The notes: generated from the letters alone by a model not told the origin. A stretch of DNA of 64,000 bases from Pseudomonadota bacterium (GCA_018242485.1 JAFEBV010000017.1:1-64000); one strand, 5' to 3'. Numbered from the stretch's first letter, positions 40,610 through 48,127 are shown. Numbers and translations: made by a program.

Positions 40610-40630
40610 GTATCTCGACTGAGATACAAT
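40610..40630 (+). promoter_or_regulatory. Operator/promoter of the relB-relE-like pair
   Basis: Inverted repeat GTATCTC / GAGATAC with a 4-nt centre (40610-40627) overlapping a TACAAT -10-like box (40625-40630), 35 bp before the antitoxin start. The 11-mer GAGATACAATC recurs before brnT at 41644-41654. Autorepression is inferred. Confidence 0.6.
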
Positions 40631-40665
40631 CCATACCCGCCTGATCCACGCCGAGGACGTCGAAA

Positions 40666-40965
40666 ATGGCAGCCCACACTTCGATGCTGCATGTCCGCGT
40701 CGACGAACACCTGAAATCGCAAGCCACCGAGGCGCTGGCCCAGATCGGTCTGACTGTCTCCGATGCGGTGCGTATCCTGCTGACGCGCGTCATCAGCGAA
40801 GGCGGTTTGCCCGCCGGCCTCACCGTCGATCCGCAGATCCACGATGCCTGGTTCCGCGCCAAGGTGCAGGAAGCTCTGGCCGATACGCGGCCGGCGATCC
40901 CGCATCGGCAAGCCATGAGCGAAGCGCAAGCGCTGATCGACAGGAAACGCCGTGCCCGTTCTTGA
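40666..40965 (+). CDS. relB: RelB/DinJ family antitoxin
   Basis: A 99-residue antitoxin with an N-terminal ribbon-helix-helix DNA-binding fold (MLHVRVDEHLKSQATEALAQ, then GLTVSDAVRILLTRVISEG) and a C-terminal toxin-binding helix rich in charged residues. Overlaps the downstream toxin by 14 nt. A palindromic operator precedes it. Two related sequences, one intact and one truncated, lie 0.6-1.8 kb downstream, so the family has duplicated in this island. Confidence 0.88.
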   Translation: MAAHTSMLHVRVDEHLKSQATEALAQIGLTVSDAVRILLTRVISEGGLPAGLTVDPQIHDAWFRAKVQEALADTRPAIPHRQAMSEAQALIDRKRRARS

Positions 40966-41239
40966 ATGGCGGGATGCGGCGCGCCTCGACCTGCTGGCGA
41001 TCGTCGATTACATCTCCGACGACAACCCCGACGCCGCACAGCGACTCAAGGATGACATCGAGGCGAAGGTATCGGCGTTGCCGGAACACCCCCGGCTGTA
41101 TCGAGCGGGACGCGTGCCCGGCACGCGGGAAATGGTGGTGCGCTCGAACTATGCCGTCGTCTATGCGGAAGATGCCTGCGCGGTGATCGTCCTGCGCGTG
41201 TTGCACGCGGCCCGGCAATGGCCACCGACGGCGGCGTGA
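40952..41239 (+). CDS. relE: RelE/ParE family toxin
   Basis: A 95-residue toxin. LEWRDAARLDLLAIVDYISD, HPRLYRAGRVPGTREMVV and VLRVLHAARQW are the family landmarks; the middle and end resemble the ParE/RelE branch that includes YafQ-like and plasmid-type toxins, so the target (mRNA at the ribosome or gyrase) is not certain. It starts with GTG inside the antitoxin gene, giving coupled translation. No frameshift is seen. Confidence 0.87.
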   Translation: MPVLEWRDAARLDLLAIVDYISDDNPDAAQRLKDDIEAKVSALPEHPRLYRAGRVPGTREMVVRSNYAVVYAEDACAVIVLRVLHAARQWPPTAA

Positions 41240-41245
41240 TCTTTT

Positions 41246-41503
41246 TCAGATGCCCAGATCCTTGAACAGCGCCTCTGCGCTGTCGAACCGCTTGCCCTTG
41301 CCTTCGTCCAGTTCCTTCATCGCCTTGCGCGTGGTCGCGTTGGGCACCCACATCTCGAACGGCAGCCCGCGCTCGTGCACCACCTTGGTCAGGCCGATGC
41401 GCACGAAATCGGAGACGGTCAGGCCCATCGCGGCCAGGATTTCGGTGGCCTCGTCCTTCAGGGTTTCGTCGATGCGTGCGCGGACGAATGCGTTGGCAGC
41501 CAT
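41246..41503 (-). CDS. Orphan RelB/DinJ-like antitoxin
   Basis: An 85-residue ribbon-helix-helix protein (MAANAFVRARIDETLKDEAT, then EILAAMGLTVSDFVRIGLTK) with a C-terminal segment (MWVPNATTRKAMKELDEGKG) resembling DinJ. No toxin gene follows: the frame ends 7 bp from the convergent relE stop. It may be a decayed locus, an antidote to a toxin elsewhere, or a repressor. A near-palindrome at 41533-41552 upstream is a possible own operator. Its first 29 codons are duplicated at 42331-42418. Confidence 0.82.
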   Translation of the reverse strand: MAANAFVRARIDETLKDEATEILAAMGLTVSDFVRIGLTKVVHERGLPFEMWVPNATTRKAMKELDEGKGKRFDSAEALFKDLGI

Positions 41504-41532
41504 GGCTTGCGCTCCGATCAATTGGCACACAA

Positions 41533-41552
41533 TGTAGCTCATTGGAGTTACA
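41533..41552 (-). promoter_or_regulatory. Near-palindromic operator of the orphan antitoxin
   Basis: TGTAGCTC / GAGTTACA arms with one mismatch and a 4-nt centre, 30 bp upstream of the start codon at 41503. Similar in size and position to the other TA operators in this island. Confidence 0.45.
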
Positions 41553-41623
41553 AGCTCAAAGTGCGGAGGAGGGATCCCGTCGATCCTGTGATCTACCATG
41601 CACCGGAAGGCGTCTCCCCAGAC

Positions 41624-41654
41624 TTGTTATGTATTGACATTTGGAGATACAATC
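41624..41654 (+). promoter_or_regulatory. Promoter/operator of brnT-brnA
   Basis: TTGTTA (41624-41629) and TACAAT (41649-41654) could be -35 and -10 boxes, though the 19-bp spacing is long. Arms TGTAT / ATACA (41630-41634 and 41647-41651) flank a 12-nt centre. The 11-mer GAGATACAATC is shared exactly with the relB-relE promoter. Confidence 0.45.
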
Positions 41655-41676
41655 GAGCCCGAGACGAGAACCCTGC

Positions 41677-41955
41677 ATGGAACTGGAATTCGAGTGGGAT
41701 GAGGACAAAGCTGCCACGAATCTAGCCAAGCACGGCGTCACCTTCCACACGGCGAGCCGTGTGTTTTTCGATCTTGAGCGCACCGACCGCCACGACGGCC
41801 GCGAGGACTACGGTGAAGACCGCTTCGTGACGGTGGGTCTTGTGGGAACGACGGAATTGATCGTGGCCTACACCATGCGTACCGATATCATCCGCATCAT
41901 TTCTGCCCGAAAGGCCGAACCTCATGAACAACGCGAATACTGGAAAAACCGTTAG
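41677..41955 (+). CDS. brnT: BrnT family toxin
   Basis: A 92-residue RelE-like ribonuclease toxin of the BrnT family. Landmarks are the N-terminal FEWDEDKAATNLAKHGVTFH, the GEDRFVTVGLV strand, and the C-terminal IIRIISARKAEPHEQREYW, which carries the basic active-site residues. In BrnTA modules the toxin comes first, as here. The ATG at 41677 is chosen for the family start; an upstream ATG at 41641 falls inside the promoter. Overlaps brnA by 32 nt. Confidence 0.93.
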   Translation: MELEFEWDEDKAATNLAKHGVTFHTASRVFFDLERTDRHDGREDYGEDRFVTVGLVGTTELIVAYTMRTDIIRIISARKAEPHEQREYWKNR

Positions 41956-42235
41956 CTTCACCCTCAACCAAGCCACCCCGTTGAGCGCCGAAGAGCTGGC
42001 GCAGCTTGCCGCACTGAAGCATCGGAAGATCGACACCAGCGACATACCTTCGAGTCCCGCCAGCGCCGTGTGGACGCGCCCCGGCATCCCCTTCCTGACC
42101 GAGAACAAACGGCAAATCTCGCTGCGCATCGACGCCGACGTGCTCGCCTTTTTCCGTGAATCCGGAAAGCGCTACCAGACGCGGATCAACAGTGTCCTGC
42201 GCGAGTACATGCGCGCGCATGCGCCGAAGACGTGA
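41924..42235 (+). CDS. brnA: BrnA family antitoxin
   Basis: A 103-residue antitoxin and autorepressor that wraps BrnT. The C-terminal ribbon-helix-helix domain is clear (KRQISLRIDADVLAFFRESG, RYQTRINSVLREYMRAH), and the N-terminal part supplies the toxin-neutralising region. It starts inside brnT (32-nt overlap). Length is typical and no defect is seen. Confidence 0.92.
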   Translation: MNNANTGKTVSFTLNQATPLSAEELAQLAALKHRKIDTSDIPSSPASAVWTRPGIPFLTENKRQISLRIDADVLAFFRESGKRYQTRINSVLREYMRAHAPKT

Positions 42236-42705
42236 CCGGCGGCGAGGGCTCATGACCGACTCCATCGGGAACCGATGTTCGAGCGCCCAGGCTGGACAAG
42301 CGGCCGCCCGTAAAGGTGGCACAGGAAACACGGTCAGGCCCATCGCGGCCAGGATTTCAGTGGCCTGATCCTTCAGGTTTTCGTCGATGCGTGCGCGGAC
42401 GAATGCGTTGGCGGCCATGGCTTGCGCTCCGCTCAGTTGGCACACAATGTGGCGCGTTGGAGCTGCATAGGCAATCAGTCTGATCCTGAACTTGCCCGAA
42501 TCGAGGGCGTTACGGCGACATGTTTTCGATGACCGTGATCACTGCGACGATGAGTCCGATGACGGAAGTAACCTTGGAACGATCCTTCTGCACCAACCCC
42601 ACGATCCCGAAGTCGCGGCTGCTCTCGCAACCGCGACTCAGACGAAGCAGGTTGGCATGCGCTGGCGGTCTGGTTGGGATGGATGGATTGCTGGTGTCGC
42701 CCCCG
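42236..42705. other. Gene-poor stretch with a relB remnant
   Basis: Apart from the truncated relB-like copy at 42331-42418 (with homologous upstream sequence to about 42445), no gene is supported. The remainder has no family resemblance on either strand. Confidence 0.55.
42331..42418 (-). pseudogene. Truncated 5' copy of the orphan relB-like antitoxin
   Basis: The first 29 codons of the gene at 41246-41503 recur here almost unchanged (MAANAFVRARIDENLKDQAT, then EILAAMGLTV), including about 27 bp of upstream sequence. Homology stops at 42331, where the open frame continues into unrelated sequence. The two copies bracket the brnT-brnA module in the same orientation. Confidence 0.85.
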
Positions 42706-43794
42706 CTACGGGGCTGGCGATGAATCGCGACAAATCGTGGGTCGATATTTGTTCGGAATGGTCGTGCCGGCCTCGCTGCCGCAGGCCCAACGCGTCGATC
42801 CATTGTCTCCCGTGGGTGCGAACCCGAGCACTTGGCCGACGATGGCGATATTGGCCTTGTTCCCGTAGCTGATGTGGATCGTGCCGTTGTCGATCTGCAC
42901 GGATGTCACATAGTTGCCGATGATGCTGGAGGCTTCGGCGACACCGGCCGAAGCGTTGTCCGGCGGGAAGTGGCCGGTGTTGGAATAGAACTCGGCCACG
43001 GCGGTCTTGCTACCTTCGGCAAGCGCCGTTCCTTCGGAAACCTGACTGCGGATCACGTAATCCTGATAGGCAGGTATGGCAATGGCCGCGAGAATCGCAA
43101 TACCCGGAATCGCAAGGCAGAAAACGACCACGCACGCGATCAGACAGCCCGACGTATTGAACTGCTGGCGTTCCGGATGGTCGGTGTACGCCCAACGATC
43201 CACCACCAGCGTACCGGCGATCATGTCGTGCAGTGCGCGTTTGCGGTCGGTGAAACCAGCCATCAGAAAGCCGATGTACAAGGTCGCGTACGAAAGCGCG
43301 CTGGCGAAGTAGCGGGCGAGCGCGCGGCCGAAACTCAATCGACCGCCCTGTTCGTCGGTTACCTTGATGCCCAGCGCGCGCTTGCCGAAGGTGGCCTGCT
43401 GAGCCGAGCTTTCCATCAAGGCGAAATACAGTGCCTTGATGGCAATGGCGATGACGAATCCAGTAAGTTGCCCGACGGCTTGCAGCGTGGCGGGATCGGA
43501 ATCCTTCATCGCGACGCCGAGCACGCCACCTGCCACGACAGCGATGACAATGATTGGAATGGCGAGAATCAATCCATCGATGAATAGCGCCGCGAAACGA
43601 CGCATGAAGCCGGCATAGACGATATTGACGGCGTTGCCAGCCGGAATGGGTTGCGGAGATGACGATGTCGTCTGCGACTGCCCCACCCATACCTGTTGCG
43701 CCGATGCAGCAGCGCTCGCGCCGACCGATGCCCCGCAAGCCGTACAAAAGCGCGTGCCGTCCGGGAGCTGTGTGCCGCATGCCATGCAGAACAT
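42706..43794 (-). CDS. Zinc ribbon - RDD - type IV pilin-like fusion protein
   Basis: A 362-residue three-part membrane protein. Residues 1-25 are a zinc ribbon (CMACG ... FCTACG). Residues about 60-195 form an RDD domain with three to four membrane helices (GFMRRFAALFIDGLILAIPI, TFGKRALGIKVTDEQGG). Residues about 215-360 look like a type IV pilin: helix CLAIPGIAILAAIAIPAYQ then DYVIRSQVSEG, and a globular part with a Cys pair (WACGSEAGTTIPNKYRPTIC). The prepilin cleavage site and Glu5 are missing, so the pilin part is probably a tethered domain rather than a fibre subunit. AGGAG lies just before the ATG. Function unknown. Confidence 0.82.
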   Translation of the reverse strand: MFCMACGTQLPDGTRFCTACGASVGASAAASAQQVWVGQSQTTSSSPQPIPAGNAVNIVYAGFMRRFAALFIDGLILAIPIIVIAVVAGGVLGVAMKDSDPATLQAVGQLTGFVIAIAIKALYFALMESSAQQATFGKRALGIKVTDEQGGRLSFGRALARYFASALSYATLYIGFLMAGFTDRKRALHDMIAGTLVVDRWAYTDHPERQQFNTSGCLIACVVVFCLAIPGIAILAAIAIPAYQDYVIRSQVSEGTALAEGSKTAVAEFYSNTGHFPPDNASAGVAEASSIIGNYVTSVQIDNGTIHISYGNKANIAIVGQVLGFAPTGDNGSTRWACGSEAGTTIPNKYRPTICRDSSPAP

Positions 43795-43823
43795 AAATTC
43801 TCCTTATGGAGCGGTTTGCTTTC

Positions 43824-44408
43824 CTAGCGCCTGATGTCCGCATCCACGCCATCGCCCCCTGGCTTGCCGTCGCGACCATAGCTCATCAAGTCGTAGGTGC
43901 CGTGGGTGCCGGGTACGCGGTATTCGAACGGATGGCCCCAGGGATCCTTCAGTTCGGATTCCTTGGCGTAAGGTCCGAGCCAGCCGTTCACGCCGCCGGG
44001 CGTGGTGACCAGCGCATCGAGGTTGGGCGGCAACGCGCCGGTATCGCTCTGGTACTGCTCGATCTTACTGGCGATGGAATCCACTTGAGTCTGCGCGAGG
44101 TGGTACTTGGCCTGATCGGCGGCCCCGGCAACACGGGCCACGATGAGATAAACAATCGGAATGCCGATCAAAATGGCGAAAGTTGCCATGCAGGCAATGA
44201 TGATGATCGCGACCCGGTATCCCGAACGTCGGCGCTGCTTCCGCTCTGGATGATGGCCGGCATTGGCAATGGCGTCCGCGCCGCTACCATGCACTGGCAC
44301 CCCCACCTGCTGTGCAGGCGCAGGTGCACCCTCGCCGACCGATGCCCCGCAAGCCGTACAAAAGCGTGTGCCGTCCGGAAGCTGTGTGCCGCATGCCATG
44401 CAGAACAT
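43824..44408 (-). CDS. Zinc ribbon protein with a GspG-like pseudopilin domain
   Basis: A 194-residue protein. Its first 25 residues are identical to those of the downstream RDD-pilin protein. After a basic linker and one membrane helix (about residues 65-90) comes a typical T2SS major-pseudopilin domain: ALPPNLDALVTTPGG, GWLGPYAKESELKDPWGHPF, YDLMSYGRDGKPGGDGVDAD. The last part includes the calcium-site region of GspG. The leader peptide expected by prepilin peptidase is absent, so it is unlikely to be an ordinary pseudopilin. GGAG precedes the ATG. Cotranscription with its neighbours is likely; function unknown. Confidence 0.85.
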   Translation of the reverse strand: MFCMACGTQLPDGTRFCTACGASVGEGAPAPAQQVGVPVHGSGADAIANAGHHPERKQRRRSGYRVAIIIIACMATFAILIGIPIVYLIVARVAGAADQAKYHLAQTQVDSIASKIEQYQSDTGALPPNLDALVTTPGGVNGWLGPYAKESELKDPWGHPFEYRVPGTHGTYDLMSYGRDGKPGGDGVDADIRR

Positions 44409-44487
44409 GGTTTCTCCTTCGTGGGTCTACGCTGGCTGCTGCCGGCGCCTCAAGCAAGCATCGATTGGGTGACTCGTGTTTCGTACC

Positions 44488-44877
44488 TCAATGTCGGGTG
44501 AAGAACGACATGTACAAAATCCCAATAAGCATGATCGTTCCGACAAGTCCCATGACGATGCCGAAGATCGCGCGTGGCTTGCCGGTCTTTTCCGGATGCT
44601 TGGCGATGTCGATGAGCGCGATGGTTCCGCACGCCAGCGACGCGGGAGCTGGCAGGACGAAGAAAGAAAAGAAGGCGAGGTAGCCTGCCGCGATGGCCCA
44701 ACCTGATCGCCCGATCGGCAATGCGATGCGCAGGGCCAGATCCGCTGCCGTCGAAGTGGCGGGCGGCGTCGCAGACGACGATTGAGGCGGTGGTCCATTC
44801 TGGCCCAGCGGGTGCCCGCATGCCGTGCAGAAGTGCGTGCCATCCTGGATTTGTGTCCCGCATGCTGCGCAATACAT
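44488..44877 (-). CDS. Zinc ribbon protein with DUF4190-like membrane domain
   Basis: A 129-residue protein: N-terminal zinc ribbon (CAACGTQIQDGTHFCTACG), Pro/Ser-rich linker, then two membrane helices around residues 58-80 and 100-123 with the DUF4190 signature PASLACGTIALIDIAKHPEK between them. DUF4190 proteins are small membrane proteins of unknown role. AGGGA precedes the ATG. Third zinc-ribbon gene in a row on the same strand. Confidence 0.8.
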   Translation of the reverse strand: MYCAACGTQIQDGTHFCTACGHPLGQNGPPPQSSSATPPATSTAADLALRIALPIGRSGWAIAAGYLAFFSFFVLPAPASLACGTIALIDIAKHPEKTGKPRAIFGIVMGLVGTIMLIGILYMSFFTRH

Positions 44878-44939
44878 GGGCTTCCCTTCGCGTTCTTATG
44901 CAGGTCGTGACAGGGTTCGTTGGTCGAAATCGTTTGTCT

Positions 44940-45170
44940 TCAGCGGGCAATCCATGCGTTTGCGAGCCCGGAGTCCGCCATTGCGATCCATTGCGGCAGG
45001 CCGTCGCGCCATACGAGGCTGTCCATCGTCAATTGCTGTCGTTCGAGCATCCCGCGCAGTTCACTGCCCGACACCGGGCCGTGCTGACTGCCGTCGGCAA
45101 GCGCGAAATGCCAGCCGGACTCGCCCGGATCGGGCGCGGGCAACGCCGCGATCGACGCGGCTGCCGGCAT
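44940..45170 (-). CDS. GYF_2-domain fragment
   Basis: A 76-residue frame with a GYF_2 domain (WHFALADGSQHGPVSGSELR, MLERQQLTMDSLVWRDGLPQW). This domain usually sits at an end of membrane proteins in Xanthomonadales. It overlaps the end of the TM2/SHOCT gene by 142 nt in another frame, so it is probably either a short gene read through by its neighbour or the C-terminal part of a TM2-SHOCT-GYF protein broken by a frameshift near 45170-45185. No good ribosome binding site was seen. Confidence 0.6.
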   Translation of the reverse strand: MPAAASIAALPAPDPGESGWHFALADGSQHGPVSGSELRGMLERQQLTMDSLVWRDGLPQWIAMADSGLANAWIAR

Positions 45171-45547
45171 GTCAACTCCCGCTTCTTCGCCTCGAATTCC
45201 GCCGACGTGATGTAGCCCTTGTCGCGCAGTCCGCCGAGGTGCTCGAGTTCTGCGTAGCGGTTTGGCGCCGAGGTCGCTTGCGGCGTCGGCATGATCGTAT
45301 GCACCACCACTTGCTGCTGTTGCTGCTGCATGGCCGGCGCAAGCACGAACGGCGCGTAGCGATGGTTGGCTACGTCAATGTGCTCGGGTATCAGTAGCAG
45401 GTCGATCAATTGCCCGATCCCCAACAGGCCGGCCGTGAATAACCACAACAACCCGCTACCGATACGCCCCGCATAGAAGCGATGCAGGCCGCACAGACCG
45501 ACGAAACAGCCGCACCACAGGAGATAGGCGATCGACTTTTCCTTCAT
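45029..45547 (-). CDS. TM2 and SHOCT domain membrane protein, C-terminus possibly frameshifted
   Basis: A 172-residue frame. Residues 1-60 are a TM2 domain (IAYLLWCGCFVGLCGLHRFY, AGRIGSGLLWLFTAGLLGIG). A glutamine run (MQQQQQQ) and then a SHOCT motif follow (ELEHLGGLRDKGYITSAEFEAKKREL). The remaining 45 residues, rich in Arg and Cys, are the GYF-coding sequence read in another frame, so the natural protein probably ends soon after the SHOCT motif or continues into the GYF domain. Confidence 0.7.
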   Translation of the reverse strand: MKEKSIAYLLWCGCFVGLCGLHRFYAGRIGSGLLWLFTAGLLGIGQLIDLLLIPEHIDVANHRYAPFVLAPAMQQQQQQVVVHTIMPTPQATSAPNRYAELEHLGGLRDKGYITSAEFEAKKRELTCRQPRRSRRCPRPIRASPAGISRLPTAVSTARCRAVNCAGCSNDSN

Positions 45548-45590
45548 GACACCCCTCGGACTGCGATTGACTCTGACCAGACCGCATCCG

Positions 45591-46244
45591 CTACATGCTC
45601 GCCGCGACCACCTGCATTGGTACCTGGGTGTCGCGCACGTCCTGCCCGTTCACGTAAAGACTGGTCTTGAATTGGTACATGCCTTCCTTCACGCCCTTGG
45701 GCAGGTTGAGCGCCACGCTGGTCTGGAAGGCGCCCGCCGATGCGCCCTGACTGGCCGGTTTGCGGAAAGTCTTCTGCGTCTTGCCGTCCGGATCGACGAG
45801 TGAAAACTCCTGCTCGACGGTGGGCTGCACGCCGTCGCTGCCCTGCGTCACCTCGATGTCGGAGACGAGATTCGACTCCACGCCGGGGTGCACCGCGCCC
45901 GCCGGATCCAGCCGGGTCTGGTAGGCGACCACTTCCGCGTGCTCCGGCAGATTGCCGCCGTTGGCGTTCTGGTAGTCCTGCGCAGCCTGTTGCGCGGTCT
46001 TCACCTGCTTGGCGTGGTAGTTGATCGCCATGCAGGCGATGGCACCCACCGCACCGCCGACCACCGCACCCTCGGCGCGATGGTGCTTGCCGCCGAGCAG
46101 GGCACCGAGTACGGCGCCGCCGACCGCCGCGCCGCCGGTGTTGCAGGGCTTGTCGTCGGATGCGCGGGCGACGTTCGGTACCGTCGAGCCAAAGGTCATG
46201 GCGATGGCGAGCGTGGACGCGACGGCGAGGGATGCGATTTTCAT
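45591..46244 (-). CDS. Glycine-zipper outer-envelope protein
   Basis: A 217-residue secreted protein with a signal peptide (about residues 1-28) and a glycine-zipper region (GGAAVGGAVLGALLGG, then EGAVVGGAVGAIACMAI) that can form a membrane-inserting hairpin. The C-terminal half is a beta-rich domain (VQPTVEQEFSLVDPDGKTQK, KGVKEGMYQFKTSLYVNGQ) without a known name. It lies 13 bp after the upstream zinc-ribbon gene, so it probably belongs to the same transcript. Confidence 0.75.
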   Translation of the reverse strand: MKIASLAVASTLAIAMTFGSTVPNVARASDDKPCNTGGAAVGGAVLGALLGGKHHRAEGAVVGGAVGAIACMAINYHAKQVKTAQQAAQDYQNANGGNLPEHAEVVAYQTRLDPAGAVHPGVESNLVSDIEVTQGSDGVQPTVEQEFSLVDPDGKTQKTFRKPASQGASAGAFQTSVALNLPKGVKEGMYQFKTSLYVNGQDVRDTQVPMQVVAASM

Positions 46245-46257
46245 GGACGTGTCTCCT

Positions 46258-47818
46258 TCAGTGGATGTCGATGTTGTTCATCGCCTGCGACTGAGCGGCC
46301 TGCGCGCGTGCGCGTAACGCTTCGGCCGCGCGGTAGCCGGGTTTGATGCGCAGCGCGTTGCCGGCATTGGTGATGGCGCAGGTGTAGTCCTGGCGGTCGA
46401 AGCACGCTTGGCCGTCGGTGAGCATCTGCCGCGCGGCGTCGTCGATGCCGCTGCGCTGCGGGGCCTGCGGCTGCGCGGCTTGAACGCGCGGTGGTGGTGC
46501 TGCCGGTGGTTGTGGCGGCGGAGCAGGTGGTTCCTGCGCAGTCGTCGTGGGTGCTACGGGGCTCGCCGCCGTGTTCGTGGTCGCATCGGCAGGCGTTTCC
46601 TCGACCGACGGACATGACATGCCACCTTCTTCAGGTGTTGGACTGGATTGGCTGGCGATGGTCTTGAAGTGGGTGCCGTCCCAAACGACTGCTTCGCTGT
46701 GACAGGCAGTGCCGTCCCAATAACTGACTTTCAGCAGGCTGCTGTTGGGCTTGTAGGCGAGGCCGAGATTCGTCTGGTTTTCACCGCCATAACCCAGCTC
46801 GCGGACGCCGCCGTTACGCTCATCGACCATGTACCCCATCAGGCATTCCGCTCCGCAGCCGAACGTGACGATGGCGTAATGGCCGGCAAAATTCACTCCC
46901 GACTGTGCGCCCGCGGCGAGACGCGTACGGTATTCCCGGTAGGCCCTCTCCGTGCCGTTGAAGTCCGGCATCACCACCGGGCCGGTGTAGGGAGCAGCGG
47001 CGTACCGTTCGAAGGCGATGCCCGCGACCGTCGGCGAACCCGGGTTGGGCGTGGACGCAGGGCTTTCCTGCGCGGCTGACGCGAGGGCAGGAGACGCAGG
47101 AGCGGACGCAGCCGAGGACGCGGGTGCCACGGCAGGGCTCGCGGCGGCCGATGCACTGGACGGGCTCGCATCGGATACCGTGGCGGCCGATGGGCTCGCG
47201 TGCTGCGACCAGTACCAGTATCCGCCTCCTCCCGCGATGCCCAGCACGAGCACGGTGCCCAAGCCGATCCACAGCGGCGCGGAGGAACTTTTTTTCGGAA
47301 CCGGCCTTGATGCGCTGCCGCCGTTGCCGGGCAGCACGGGTGCCGGGGGCGACGGCCGGGAAGCGGCAGACGCTGCCGCCGATGGCATGACCATCGTCGG
47401 TGCGGGCGCAGGTGGCACGGGCTGTGCCGGGATGCGTGGCGGCGGCGGTGGCGACATCGCCGGCGGAGAAGCCGAAGGTGCCGCACGCGGCGGCAAGGGC
47501 GGTGTTGCTGGCGGCGGTGCGGGCGCAGGCGGTGCAGGCGGAGCGGGCGCTACCGGTAGCGGTGCGGGTGACGGTGAAATCGTTGGCGGCAGGTCAGCCG
47601 GCGGCAGCGGTACCTGCGGTGTTACGGCAGGTGGAGCGGAATCAATCGCCGCGAGCTGCGGTGGCGAAGGCGGTACGGGTCGCGGCGGTGGTGGCGCGGG
47701 GGGGGGGCGTCGGCGCGTTCGCGGGAGGCATCGGTGACGCCGGTGCGACGGCCTTGCCGCATTTGGCGCAAAAACGCACGCCGGGCGCTATGGTGAACCC
47801 GCATTGCCCGCAGAACAT
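46258..47818 (-). pseudogene. Zinc ribbon/proline-rich membrane protein split at a poly-G tract (possibly phase-variable)
   Basis: The downstream frame (46258-47496, 412 residues) begins in the middle of a proline-rich linker. It has one membrane helix (APLWIGLGTVLVLGIAGGGG), a Ser/Ala-rich linker, an unnamed secreted domain (NFAGHYAIVTFGCGAECLMG) and a C-terminal TPR-like helical region. A zinc-ribbon start, MFCGQCGFTIAPGVRFCAKC, lies at 47818 in the neighbouring frame and stops at 47642 (58 residues). The two frames meet at a run of ten G on the plus strand (47698-47707). With nine or twelve G, one uninterrupted protein of about 520 residues would be read, with the same zinc-ribbon/Pro-rich plan as its neighbours. 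Confidence 0.75.
47698..47707. repeat. Ten-G homopolymer inside a coding frame
   Basis: Longest mononucleotide run noticed in the window. It lies exactly where the zinc-ribbon frame and the proline-rich frame of the same gene meet, making it a candidate slipped-strand site (or a length-calling error). Confidence 0.9.
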
Positions 47819-48127
47819 GTTGCCCCCTGTATCAGCGATGCTCTCGATGCTCGCCGGGACAGATGTGACCGATCAGACGCGAGCCTCAGAATCAGTATCG
47901 TCAACAAATGTTCAATTGCAAGCCGCACCAACATTACGACGAAGTAATTTTTTCCCTCTGTCCCACCTTCAGAAGCGATTGATTTGCCAAGCTGAGGGTA
48001 CGGGGGACTCGCACAATATTCCATCCATCCCGCAGCTACCACGCAAGATTCCGAACCAGCCTTCGCTGACATCCAAGGAGGGCGAAAATGGAGTAGATTG
48101 CTGACTCGAACACTCGATGAGGTCGTC
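47819..48127. other. AT-richer intergenic region between divergent genes
   Basis: About 310 bases separating the zinc-ribbon cluster from the parD/parE-like pair. It is less GC-rich than the rest of the window, notably at 47880-47970, and must contain the promoters of both units. No clear promoter could be fixed by eye. Confidence 0.5.

Noticed and set aside
41897-42445. 182-residue leftward open frame over brnA
   Set aside because: Only its first 29 codons are homologous (to the orphan relB-like gene); the rest is antisense to brnA, so it was called a truncated copy.
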